Part shown: piece after piece, positions 23,603-34,990 of the stretch
Layout: the number at the start of each line of letters is the position of its first letter
How positions within the stretch are numbered: position 1 is the stretch's first letter
Assembly: GCA_034401135.1 (NCBI GenBank)
Contig: JAWZSP010000002.1
Location: 1,612,001-1,676,000 of the forward strand
Origin: Volutella citrinella
Lineage: Eukaryota > Ascomycota > Sordariomycetes > Hypocreales > Nectriaceae
Direction of reading: 5' to 3'
Length of the DNA: 64,000 bases
The notes under the pieces: model-generated
What the model saw: the letters and a program-made list of their open reading frames with translations, nothing else
What the model was told of the DNA's origin: nothing
Databases searched by the model: none
Translations under genes and position numbers: made by a program

Positions 23603-26600
23603 ATGGCTCGGCCGCAGAGCCCCCCCATTTTGGCCCAGCTGCGAAGCGCGCGAACGCTGCCCGAGCAAACTGCTGCCCTGCGCGCCCTCAAGAACGAAGT
23701 TGTCGGTCACCTGCAACGGAAAGAGCAATGGATCGCCCTTGGAGTTCTTGATCCCATCGTCAGGACCTTGGCCACGGCCAGGTCTCCCGCCAAAACCAAC
23801 GGCAAGGATGCACGGCTTCCCGTAGCCCCGAGAGCGCTGTCGGAGGAGGAGAGCGTGAGGTTGCAAGCTCTACAGCTTGTCGCTAGCTTCGCAAATGGTA
23901 TAAGCCCAACCCGCAGGCTGAATACTCATCAGCAACATACGTCTTTCGGGCAGCTAACCCTTGGCTTATAGCTGGCCCGCCATTCCTTGCGCCTCTGCAT
24001 GCCGCCCGAGCCCTGCCCGCCCTCCTGGCCAACATTTCCCCGTTTACGAACTCGCCCCAGCTCGTCGTTGCAGCACTTCGAGCGCTCACCGACATCGCCG
24101 ATGCCTCTTCCCGGGCTTCGCCCTCGTCGCCTCTCGATATCGAGGTCCTCGCAGATGCCGTCTTCTCTTCGCAATATCTAGACTCCTTTGCGGCCATGCT
24201 CTCCGTCTCGAGCTCCCACTATGTTGTCCAGTCGCAGGTCCCGCTTGCTGCCGGAATCGTATCCCGCCTCTGCCGAGAAGAACGGCACCAGCAAGCTTTG
24301 GTAAATGCGGGAGTTCTGGATGCCCTGGCCAGTCGCCTCGCCAGTGTGGCCGTGGCTCGTGGCCAGGTAGTCCCCGGCGCAGACAGCGCAGCACGACTAG
24401 ACGGACTCTTCGAGGCATTCCCTGAGCCCGCTGCCAAGGGCACAAAGCTTGCCCCGATCCTAGATGCCATCTCTACGATTCTCGGCGAATCCAAGTACAG
24501 GGCACACAGGCTGGTCAACTCACCCGCCATTCTCGCCGTTTTCCCCTCGATCCGATTCCATACCTCAAACGACTCCCCGGACACGAGGGCCGAGGCCGAA
24601 TATGGACCATTCGGCCCGTCACGTCATTTGATGACTGCCATGGATTATATTTTACCACAATGCTACTGTCGACTGCAGCCAACCTCGTCTCAGGATTCCC
24701 TCCACGCTGGGTCCAATTCGGACTCACACTCCTCCAGCCGAATTAGCCTTGGCAAATTCAACTCGTCGAGCGTATGGGAGTCCAGTCGAGCGCAGGCTGT
24801 CAGCGACGCCGAGTCTGAGGAAATCGAAAGCCCCTTCATCCCTTGGCTGGTCCACCTAGTGAGATCTTCCAACGAGTCCGAAAGACTCCTTGCAGCAGCA
24901 ATCCTCACTTCGATGATCAAGGGTGGCGTAGGAAGCAAGGCGCTCAGAGAGGAGAGCCTTGGTCTTTTGGTAGTTCCTCTACTTGTGGACATGATCGCTA
25001 CCCACGACAGGGACGTATCCGACGTGGACGAAGTAGATGATGCGACGAAACGCATCATTCTCGAGCGAGCACCAGTTGTTCTCTCGCGCCTGATTATCGA
25101 TAATGAGTCTCTCCAGAAGGCGGCATACGAATGCGATGCAGTCAAGGTGTTGAGCAAGCTGCTGAAACACGCATACACGCCTGTGCAAGAAACCACCACC
25201 CAGCGCTTCTGGTCGGCTCAGCCGGACACCGAAATGGGCGTCGAGACGAGTGCCCCTCTGGCACAACTAGGAGATGACGGCGAGAACCATCTGCTTGTGC
25301 ACAGGCTCAGAGTGCGCGAGAGCACGCTCAAGGCCATTGCGGCTCTAGCGGGTGGCAGGGAAGACTACAGGAAGGCATTCGTGGCTGAGGACGTGGTTTC
25401 TTATGTCGTTGAGTCTCTCTCGGAATACCCGAGAAAGCCTCGGACAATCAAGGAACGGTCTGAGAAATCCAACGACACCCGAGCGAGAGAGGGAGCTACA
25501 GCCGGGTACGGCGCCAACCCGGCTTCAGTGATTATTGCGGGATGTCACGTTGTGAGGATGCTGTCACGCTCCGTCAGTATCCTTCGCACCGCCTTGGTTG
25601 ATCACGGAGTCGCTCTCCCCGTGTTTAAATTCATGACGCACCCGGACATCAACGTTCAAATCGCATCCACAGCCAGCATTACTAACTTGCTGGTGGAGGC
25701 CAGTCCTGTCCGCGAGGTAAATTATATTCTCCAAAGGTTCGCCCCCGACTATGTAACACCGCGCTGACTATAATAGCTCCTGACGGAAAACGGCATCATG
25801 AAGGTCCTATGCGAGCATTCTCACTCGGACAACGCAGCCCTGCGTCTGAATGCGCTGTGGGCACTAAAACACCTTGTGGACGCGGTTGGGCCGGATCTGA
25901 AGAAGGCTTGTTTGGAGGCGATCGGCCCAAGGTATGTGGTCAAGCTAATATGCGACGACACTGAAGATCTGGCGTTGCAGGAGCGCGAGAGAGATGCGTC
26001 CGAGGTGGACATGGACGACGATGTCAACATGCAGCCCACGGAGGAACCACACCGATGGTTGTACGGATCCAACGGATTCCTGCGGGAGCTGGATGCATCG
26101 CAGTCGACCAAGCTGCGCCAGGTCGAGGACAAACTTGTGATGGTGCGGGAAACGGAGGCCAACCCGGTCCGGAGAGCTCGGAACGACGACGTTGCAATCC
26201 AGGAGCAAGGCCTTGACTTTGTGCGCAACCTGATTGGAAGGCCGGGCAACGGGCTCGCATCGGAGTCGGCCAACGAGACGACGGAAATGATTGACCATGT
26301 GTTCAACCAGCTGGACCAGGACCAGCTGTTTGACATTCTTGCTACGAAGCTCCGGCCCAGGGTGCTCCACCCCTTCTCACGCCGAGCGCCGGTGGCCGGC
26401 CGGGAGACGCGGGTGATCCACCCGCAGGCCAAGATCATTGTGGCAGTCATCTACATCCTGGTGCACGTCGCTGCGAGCGTCACACGACACCGGCATCTAG
26501 TGATGGAGCAGACGGAGCTGCTCAAGCGGCTAGCGGAGCATGCCAGCAGCAAGGACCGGGCTGTGAGAGTAGCGCTCTGTCACCTGATTATCAACCTGAC

Positions 26601-26766
26601 GGACCAGGAGGGAGACAACGAGCCGCAGGACTGCGTGCAGAGGGCGAACGAGCTGAAGAGGCTGGGGCTTCACACCAAGATGGTGCATCTGAAGCAGGAC
26701 ACGGACCTCAATGTGCGGGAACGAGCCAAGACGGCGGCATACCAGATAGAGCACGTCGCATACTAG
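23603..26766 (+). CDS. GID5: GID complex subunit 5 (Vid28/ARMC8-type armadillo protein)
   Basis: Scaffold of the GID/CTLH E3 ubiquitin ligase; in yeast Gid5 links the substrate receptor to the core and is needed to degrade gluconeogenic enzymes when glucose returns. The CDS reads join(23603..23897,23972..25716,25777..26766), 1009 residues. The whole protein is armadillo-like helices, for example LQALQLVASFANA, LVVAALRALTDIADASSR, VPLAAGIVSRLCREERHQQ and ALRLNALWALKHLVDAV. The C-terminal block (EQGLDFVRNLIGRPGN, IVAVIYILVHVAASVTRHR, AVRVALCHLIINLTD, HTKMVHLKQDTDLNVRERAK) is the most family-specific part. A Ser-rich acidic insert lies around 360-400. Introns are 74 and 60 bases; AAT G|CT and GAG|CTC keep frame. 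Confidence 0.85.
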
Positions 26767-28490
26767 GAAGGGCGAGAGCCATGGCCCGCGGAGAGATGGG
26801 GAGATGGGGATGTGGGGAGAGGCAAAAGCGGCCAGCAAATGCTGGTGATTCGTTCCGCCGATGCAGGAGCTCGGCATACATGATGACCTGGAGAGTTGCG
26901 CAAGGTGCTGTTTTTCGTTTCTGCTTGAGCAAACGCACGGCAGCGAAGGGGTCCAGCCGGGGCATTTCGGAGACGAGCAGGCGGTCGTACAAACCAACCA
27001 ACGTTACTTATTAGTCTATTAATTCGAAATGGGCAAATTGGAAGATTTCCTTCATGTCACGACCATACCGCGCTGGCCTGTTCCGCGACGTCACCATCTC
27101 ATGACTGCTCCGCTCGGGGGCCGGGTCCTGGGTTGACCCCTTCATGGTGGGCTACCGGGGCATTGCCAGGCGATATCGCACGTTCCGGCTATCCTAGCCA
27201 GTTTGACATTGACAGACGGAGCCAAGAGACGGCACGAATCCTTGAAGGCATATCATGATACTCATGCTCTCTGCATATAGGCGGGATCCGCATGTGTCTT
27301 GCTCATCCACCTAAAGCAATTTGCTCGGCACACGTTGACGATCCACAAATAACCAATGATGGTGCGGTACACACCAAGGGCGAATCTCCTCGGAGCGTCA
27401 TCGAGAAGACATCTCCATGTGCTGCAGTGGTCGGGGGTGGTCATGATTTCACGCTGACGTCAACGAGGCACTGACCTACCCTACGTTTTCGTTTTCGTGA
27501 ACGGGATGACACCGACCACACGCGCGCAAATGCCGACTTGACCAAAAAACTTTGTGATCCCTGGGGACCCGCCAGCTCTAGGAATTAACTTAAACGGGCC
27601 GCACTAGTTTCCATTGACTGGTGGTCGCATCACTACCGGGATCATCGGAGGCGCCTGGCTGGCACCACAGGGCTGATGGGTGGCATGACACGCCGTGGGT
27701 TAACGTGTGCCATCCCGCGGCCGCCAGAGACGCGAGCCTTGCAACATCAACTGCCGAGAGGCATCTGTAAGCCGCTGGGAGCGAGGGTGGGGGAGGGAAG
27801 GGTGTCAATGGTGTATTCCCGGCCCTGCCGGCGGAGATGGTCCGGCATCTGTTACAGTATGGGATATGGGACGTGGATCAGCCATCCTATACCCACATAC
27901 TATACCACTTACCCCGGGGAGATGATGTTGAATAGAGTGAAGTCATTCCGTCATCCTTCCTATATCCCGTCTCGCCCGCCAACGAACAGCCATGCGTCCT
28001 CGTCTGGAATAGTGGGGATTCGCCCGATAGTCTGCATCCATCACGAGACGGACAGGGCCTGGTCTTTACTCCTCCTGGCAACCCGAAGCAACTCTATGAC
28101 TGTCTCAGCAGCAAGAAGCCCGATCGGCAACGACGGAACAGATCCATGCTGGTCGACAGCGACTCTGCCCCCCCTCCTCGTCACCCGTCAAGCTCAACCA
28201 GGAAGATGGCCTTGACTAGAATCGGCCAAGGCCATGCAACGGCGGGCAAAGGGTGTCATGTGTGTCGAGAGCTTGCGGAAGGGGAGGGATGCGGAGGGGG
28301 AGGGGATGGGTGGTCGGTGTAAGTGGTGAAGATGATTGAGCCACTCTTCTATATAAGACTCCCATCCGAGGCGAAAGGTAGACTCGTCCTCGACAACACC
28401 CCTCGCCAACCTTGTCGACAACCTGATTCGGCCTATAACACAAGTCAACAACCAAATCATACAGCGCCTTACCCATCGATAGCCGCCATC
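26767..28490. other. Intergenic region GID5/opsin-related gene
   Basis: 1.7-kb spacer containing the GID5 3' flank and the opsin-related promoter. The plus-strand frame at 27676-28215 has no recognisable domain. Stress-element and TATA motifs at its right end are listed separately. Confidence 0.55.
28280..28356 (+). promoter_or_regulatory. STRE-like cluster and TATA box of the opsin-related gene
   Basis: Three AGGGG motifs (28280-28284, 28295-28299, 28301-28305), the stress-response core bound by Msn2/4-type factors, precede TATATAA at 28350-28356. The TATA is 135 bases before the ATG at 28491. Hsp30/Yro2-type genes are typically stress-induced, so this arrangement fits the product. The G-rich stretch is long enough that some copies could be chance. 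Confidence 0.5.
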
Positions 28491-29578
28491 ATGAGCGTCA
28501 TCTACCCCCGACGAAACGATGCCCTCAACATCAACCCACCGGGCGGACAGAGCCACCTCTCCGTCGGGGGCTCTGACTGGCTCTGGGCTGTGACGGCCAT
28601 CTACCTCCTCTGCTTTGTCCGTCCCCCCCCCTGATACACGCTCACTCCAGCTCGTCGCTAATTGTAGCATCTCTCTCTGCAGCTCCTGTTCTTCGCCGTC
28701 AGCTTCAAGGCTCACATGGGCGAGAAGATCTTCCACTACATCTTCACCATCGCCCTCTTCGTCGGCACCATCTCGTACTTTGCAATGGCGTCTGACCTCG
28801 CCTTCTCTGTCATCCCCACGCAGCTGAACCGCGGCGACGCCGCGACGTACCAAATCTTCTTTGCAAAGTACATCAACTGGGTCGTGTCCTGGCCCGCGGT
28901 GCTCCTGGCCCTCGGGCTGGTCTGCGGGACCAGCTGGGCCACCATCCTCTTCAACATCTTCCTCGCCTGGATCTGGTTCGTACCCCCTGAAGGCCAACTC
29001 CGCGAGAAGGCACCCTCGTTGTTGCTTGCGCTTGAAGTGATATAGATCGACACGCTGACACCTCCCACAGGGTCATCTCCTACCTCTGCTCCGCTTACAC
29101 CCCAAGCTCGTACAAATGGGGCTTCTACGCATTCGGCACCGTCGCCTACCTGCTTCTTGCCGTCCAGACCCTCTGGACTGGACGATCCTTTGCCGCAAGA
29201 CTCTCCGTGGGCCGTGACTACACCCTGCTGGCTGGCTGGCTCAACCTTCTGTGGCTGCTCTACCCCATCGCCTTTGCCTGCTCCGACGGCGGCAATGTCA
29301 TTAGTGTTACCAAGAGCCTCGTCTGGTTCGGCATCCTCGACGTCCTCATGATTCCAGGCCTCGCATTGGCCTTCCTCTTCCTCTCCCGCAGGTGGGACTA
29401 CGGAGCTCTCAACCTGCACTTCACCCAGTACGGCCGCGTGCGGGCCGCTGGTGACGGCGTACACACCGAGAAGGCCCCCGTTGCCACTTCCACTTCTGCT
29501 GCCCCAGCGACCACTGCCCCAGCGACCACTGCCCCGGCGACTACCGCCCCGGCGACCACTGCTGCTCCCGCCGTCTAG
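28491..29578 (+). CDS. Opsin-related protein (Hsp30/Yro2/Mrh1 type), no retinal lysine
   Basis: Seven-helix membrane protein of the microbial rhodopsin superfamily, non-photoactive branch; yeast relatives sit in the plasma membrane and respond to stress. The CDS reads join(28491..28616,28683..28975,29071..29578), 308 residues. Helix C reads AKYINWVVSWPAVLLALGL, where Asn replaces the proton-acceptor Asp of bacteriorhodopsin. Helix G reads SLVWFGILDVLMIPGLALAF: aligned with LDVSAKVG of bacteriorhodopsin, Ile replaces the lysine that binds retinal, so light-driven pumping is not expected. The C-terminus has four APATT repeats. The first donor, TTT|GTCCGT, is weak but is the only one that keeps frame; the second junction TG|G makes Trp. 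STRE-like motifs and a TATA box precede it. Confidence 0.92.
29501..29560 (+). repeat. Four tandem 15-base repeats coding APATT
   Basis: Units GCCCCAGCGACCACT at 29501-29515 and 29516-29530, then variants at 29531-29545 and 29546-29560 with CGG and CTACC changes. They lie in frame at the end of the opsin-related gene and code for a Thr/Pro/Ala-rich cytosolic tail. The first two copies are identical, which suggests recent expansion. Confidence 0.9.
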
Positions 29579-31319
29579 ACGTGGTGAGTGATGGGGATGA
29601 CAGGGTCACGTCAACCTGTTGAGTGGCTCTGTGGTGGCTTGTTCACGGAGACAACTCGGAGATGAGAGGAGTGTTTCGACACCAGTACGACGTGACATTG
29701 TGAGGGCCGGGCGCGAGCTGTGTGGTACTGACCAGTTCGCTGGACCCCTGGAGTCGAGGGGTCGAGGGGAGGTTGGAGTCATGGTGGAGGCCAACATCTC
29801 GGGAGTCGTTCTTTGGATGGAGTAGTGTGAGATGCCGAGGAGGGCCAGTTGGTTGGTTAGTTGTTGAAGTCACAGGCATGTGGACCAAGATACCCTCGTT
29901 TGACCGGGAGCTGGACACCCGTTTAGTATGTGTTGCAAATACCCGCTGGAATAATATCTAATTCTGAACACCTGTCGAGGCAAGGCTCTTTCTGATCGCA
30001 GATGAATATCTTTGTTAGTCAATACAACCAAACCATCAAGAGATTGTCAACTCAAACCCGCTGGCTATCTGACTCGTCCGCTCCCATGACCCGTACGTCT
30101 TTGCAACGGCGGTGACCTCGCAACCCCTGCCAACTGCCAAGCGCATAGTGAAAAGCCACCGCCTTGTTGGACAGACAAGAGAACAACGGCTAGGCCTGAT
30201 GCTGAAAATTCACACCGACATCCCCGGCCCGGTACTCGTCCGTTCTCATTCTTTGACACCGTCCTGTGTCCTGAACCCAGCGGCCAGAGGCCAAACTCTG
30301 CGAGACACGGAAATAGCAGACACGGTAACCCGCCACTGGTCCACGAGTCTTCCACAGGACGGGTCAGCTTGCACGTGTCCTGACTGCGAGACTTTATCTC
30401 CAGCGACGGACTGGTGGGCTGGCACATATGGCTGAGCGTGAGAATTGTGCAGAGGCTCGTCTCAATGGGACAGTGTTCAATGGCTGTCGACAACGCCAAC
30501 ACCTCAACCGCAGCGGCACGGCTATTGCGTACTCTTGGCAGGACCAAAGGCGTGGCTAAAGATGCAGCACGTGGCTGCAGCAGAAGCTGTGCCATCACAT
30601 CACACCGCGATTCTCGCCGCAAATATCTGCCCGTCAACACGGGTGACGCAGCAGAAGGATCCAACCCGTCATTCAGCACTTCTTTCCCGGTGGCGAGGGG
30701 GTGTCTCACATCATCTGCTCCAAGACTGGCGGTACTCCGTCTATTGTGCAACTTTGAAGGCGAGCGAGGAGGAGCGGGGGTACACCCATCCACGTGGGCG
30801 GCAAACGAGCCAGAGCTCCCACGATACACAGCATCATCATCAATCTCTGACAGCCGGCAGCAACGAGAACCACCAAGGCAGCTATTCGAACCGAACAATA
30901 CTGAATACCGGCTAATTAGCAGCCTCGCATGCCGCACAGTAACCCGTCTCAGGAAGGCTGGTGTCTGACACTCATTGCCATCTCGTAAGCTCAAGGGACT
31001 CTAGCCCAGCCTCATTAGACGCGTCCGGTGGCCAGGTGTATGCATCAGAGGCGCCACGGGACCGCCGAGAGCGACGCTGCCACATTGTCGGCAAAGCAGC
31101 CTTCTCAAGAGGGCATTGGCTGGCAAGCAAGCGGACGGGATGCAGCACGCAGGCCGTGCACCGATTCCACCAAATGACCGACCACCGTCCACCATTGCGT
31201 AAAAGGCGGGGGACAACCAAGTTGTGAGACATGAGCTTGCGGCGCATGCAGGGCGACACAAAGGGAGTGAGCGAGACCGACGGCCGGGAACGAAAGAGCT
31301 TGCTGGGCTGCTGTCAGAG

Positions 31320-31799
31320 TCAGACTGCCTGTCGGTCATCAAGCTCGTCTCTTTGCCAGGCCGAATGCATGCCACATGTTTGTTGACTGACTGCCTGCGC
31401 TGCGGGAACTCGAGCACGGCCGCCGAAGATCGTCCGGCTGGGAACGAGCGCCTGCTGGATCTGGTCGTTGCTGACGATGTGGTCTAATAACTCGACAGCC
31501 TGTGCAAAGACTAGCCGTCGATCTCCATCGTTGGGTACGAGCTTTGGGGCCAACTGGTCCTCGATCCAGTGCCCGGTGGCGCTGGCACCACCCTGCCGCG
31601 CGCCATGGACACAGATCAACCTACCATCTGGCCGCCAGGTGAAGTCTAAGATGCCAAGAAACTCAGCAGACCGCTTGGCATGTTGGATGGGGCGCTGGGG
31701 CACTGGGGTACGAAGGCTTCTGCCAAGAAGCAGCCTCCTACTCGCAAGCTCCAATCGTCGGGCTGTATGAATTTCTTGCGTGGGTGGCTGGCCGGGCAT
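31320..31799 (-). CDS. Orphan ORF with a protein-like middle, uncertain
   Basis: 159 codons from an ATG at 31799. The middle (HAKRSAEFLGILDFTWRPDG, RLICVHGARQGGASATGHWI, EDQLAPKLVPNDGDRRLVFA, QAVELLDHIVSNDQIQQALV) has a balanced amino-acid mix and amphipathic pattern unlike the Arg/Pro/Cys-rich frames around it. The flanks look non-coding again. No family is recognised and no good flanking exons were found. It could be one exon of a gene, a pseudogene fragment, or chance. Confidence 0.25.
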   Translation of the reverse strand: MPGQPPTQEIHTARRLELASRRLLLGRSLRTPVPQRPIQHAKRSAEFLGILDFTWRPDGRLICVHGARQGGASATGHWIEDQLAPKLVPNDGDRRLVFAQAVELLDHIVSNDQIQQALVPSRTIFGGRARVPAAQAVSQQTCGMHSAWQRDELDDRQAV

Positions 31800-33472
31800 C
31801 TATCGGTTCAATGGTCAAACGGCGCAAGGCGGCACTGGGGAGTCAGTAATGATGACAAGCTGCCAGTGAAATGCCGAGTCTCAGCGACGATGGGTGTCTA
31901 TCTGGAATGGCCCACGAAACGGCTGGCACGAGGGATCTGAGCGGGTTTCCAAGGCCGCCACCACGACATCCAAGTGGCCCAGACCCTCTGCCGGTGAGAC
32001 AGAATGGCCGCACAGTATGAAAGCCACTGCAGCATGGGATTTCACTTGCCCTGGATATTCGGGTGATGTTTTCACCGTGCTGGTTCACCGAGGTATCTCT
32101 TGGTTCGATTCTCGATACCTATCAATTCCAGTTGGTCCCGACGAGCTGAATGAGACACATTCCAAAGGAAGATGAAACGTAGGAAAGACAGCACCGCACG
32201 GATTTGGTGTTCCGTCCCACGGGGACGCTCGAAACGTACGGTTGACTTCCGTTAGGGAAAGGTGAGGCGGCTGCCAATGAATGCTGTGCACGTAACCCCG
32301 AACAAGTGATCACCATATCCCAAGAATCGGACGGCCCCAGCCGCCCAAGGTCCAACCAGGCGGGCTGCATGAAACCAAAGCGTTAATGTACGTTGTCGGG
32401 GATGATTCTAGTTGACATTGGGCCGCAAGGATTTGTATGCTGACAGGGCGTGAAGGATGAAAGAAAACCAGAGTCGTGACCCCCGTCTCCCTGGTGGCGG
32501 TATTCTGTGGGGATCGTCCTTCAATAACTGCCGAGTTTACAAAGGCATGGCGTTTCATAGTGGGGGCTAAGGCGCACCAGTCACAGACTCGCAGAAAAGG
32601 CTTTCGCAAAATATGTCCCGGAGTTGCAGGCTTCCTCATTAATTAGTGTCACCACTGCCCAACGCAAGGATGCACTGTGGGTTACGCACTGCGGATGAAT
32701 GTCATGTAGACTGCCCAGTAAATCATCCCCGCAGTGAACCAGAGGCGGAAATGATCCGGGAAACAACTCTTTGAGTTTGTTGGACTCTCCATAGCACTGC
32801 TGACTGGAATGCTGGCCGGCATGGACTATTCTTTAGTATCAGCCACATGTCCGTGGCTCTGGGCCCAGCTTCCCGTACCAGGCTCCATAGAATACCCCAG
32901 CAGAGGTTGAGGTTCCGTCTTCCAGATAATTCCGGGGTGCTTGAGCATGGTGCCAGTGAATGCAGATGGGACAGCTGAGACGCTGACTTCCTTCTGATAT
33001 GCAGGGCATTCGACTACAACCTACCAAGATGAGGCCAGGTCGACAATGGGATCGGACACAGTAAAAATCTTGGCACACCACTAAAATTTCCGGTGGGAAT
33101 ACTTGAACATGCCGTTGATACTCAGGGCCGTGGCGTCGCCTGGTGAGCCTCGTTGGTTATGCGGGTGAAGATCATCGTGGCGATGGGCGTGGCTGTCTTT
33201 GATCACCGATGCAACAACCAACCAGCTCAGAGGCTCGGTGGCCAGAGCGGAAGTGAGGAGCGCCGCAAGTCTCGCCCGTCATCTCGGATCGCGAACCACA
33301 AAACAGGAACTCGGGGACCCGGAACGATGCTTAAGATACAAAGGGAGAGGGTGGTGTGAGGTAGGAAAGAGTAAAGATTGGCGCCAGTGTGTCGGAGAAT
33401 ACTGGTACTGACGTGGGAAGAATTCCAGCAAGCTACGGGGTCTTGGGGTCCTTCCAGTTTAGAGGAAAGCGA

Positions 33473-33508
33473 TACGTAGGTACGCACCTTGGTACATGTA
33501 GGTACCTC
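33473..33508. repeat. GTAC/TACCTA-type palindromic patch
   Basis: Within 36 bases: TACGTAGGTAC, CACCTTGGTACATG and TAGGTACCT, a string of near-palindromes sharing the GGTAC core. Similar short islands occur near 9177, 13587, 38400 and 52252, always between genes. No function is known to me; they may be decayed repeat footprints. Confidence 0.4.
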
Positions 33509-34977
33509 CAACTGCTCGATGTTCCTGAGGAAGGCACTCCGAGGTACTGCAATGGTGGCATGCCATAAGTAGAAGCCTCTCCTGCCGTCTCTCCAACCAC
33601 CTGTCAAGCAAGACAGGAGCCTAGCCGGGCGAAGCAAAAACGCGAGTCACAGTAATTACGCCCGCAGCGATCTGAAGCAGTGAGGACGAAGCAGCCGCCA
33701 GGGACAGGACGAAAAATTTTCTGCCGTGGCATCGAGCAGTCCGGCACCGAATTTCATAACATCAAACGTGAGCAAGTTGTTTGTGCCACTAATGTAAGCG
33801 GCGCACACGGACAGTGAAGCAGCACCTGTGTGGCGTTGTGCCGTCCTGCGTAGTGCTGAACGTGGAAGAAGGACTGAAGTGAAGGAGCTGTTGGTCGTAC
33901 CCCTGTCCTTCCTCATCTGTCTGCTGTGCAGATACTACTAGTAGTGCTGCCACCATCATCGGGATTAGGGGCCGGCTCTCAACCAAAGGGAGGAGAGTCG
34001 CAGTCGCTTCGCCTCTTCACAAGTTCCAAGACCGATTGCCAAATTTGGCCCCAACCCAGCAATGAGAGCCGGCGATGGCAATGGTTCATCACGAATGCCG
34101 GGATACACTGCCAGAAAGGGGCCAGCCAGGAAATGCCGAAAGCCACCAGGACGCACAGTCGGGATTGCACTCCCGTTTGGGACACTTGGCCATGGCCGCA
34201 GCCAAGGAACGTGTGCTGGCGCTACACTGACACTGAGCATTTGGGGCAGAATGACTGGTGTTGGTCCTATCAACAAGAATATTCGGCCTTAGTTTTGCTG
34301 CGGACAAGTGTCGAGCCAGCAGCAGCTAGCTCCGTCTGACCAGGCTTAGGACAAACCCGAAGCTGCCACTAATCTGTTGGTCCGTCAGGCGATTCGCAGC
34401 GGACGGCGTGAAACGTAGCAAGAGCCCAGTCCTTGGATCCTGGCGCCGGCTACGGGCCGTGGAGACTGGAGAGATGGATGTTTCTCGTCTCGAGTTCTCT
34501 GCAGGTCTTGGTCACATCGTCAGGAGCTGGTTGAACGCGCCCCGGCCACCACGTGCCTTGTGAGCTTTGGAGCCAGGGAGCCTCCAGCTAGGACGGGCAA
34601 GGTGCCTGGCGATGGGGCGGCGGGTCTCTAACCGGAGACGCACCCTTGAGTTTGGCGATAGCTCCCGCTGGAAAATCGGCTATGGCGACATGACTCCACA
34701 GTCTGCCGCACAGTGTCCGTGGGGTGAAGATGGACCTACAGTGCGCGACCGCTAGCCGCCCATTCTTCGACAATGAGGTTTGATCGCCGCCGCACAATGG
34801 GCTCATCTGTTCATCACGAGCAATTTGGTTGCGGCAGGATTCCGTCGTCGGCTAGCGACTCCCTATTTTGTATGAAACGGAGGCGCTCTTGACTGAGCAA
34901 GCAGGGCTCTTGGTCAGCTCCGTTTGGGGCTTGAGCAGGGGAAGAAAAGGACTGCTAAGCGACCAAGGTGGCGCCGG

Positions 34978-34990
34978 TTTTTTTTTTTTT
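34978..34990 (+). repeat. Run of 13 T
   Basis: Homopolymer tract in the gene desert upstream of veA; may be a nucleosome-excluding element or simple slippage. No tRNA-like or other Pol III gene was found just before it. Confidence 0.5.

Noticed and set aside
28194..28997. 267-codon minus-strand frame over the opsin-related gene
   Set aside because: Antisense to well-supported exons, rich in Glu/Gly/Asp with no domain; a mirror of the real gene.
30065..30994. 309-codon minus-strand frame in the gene desert
   Set aside because: It starts with TTG, the first ATG comes far downstream, the translation is Arg/Ser/Cys-rich with no domain, and equally long frames overlap it on the other strand.
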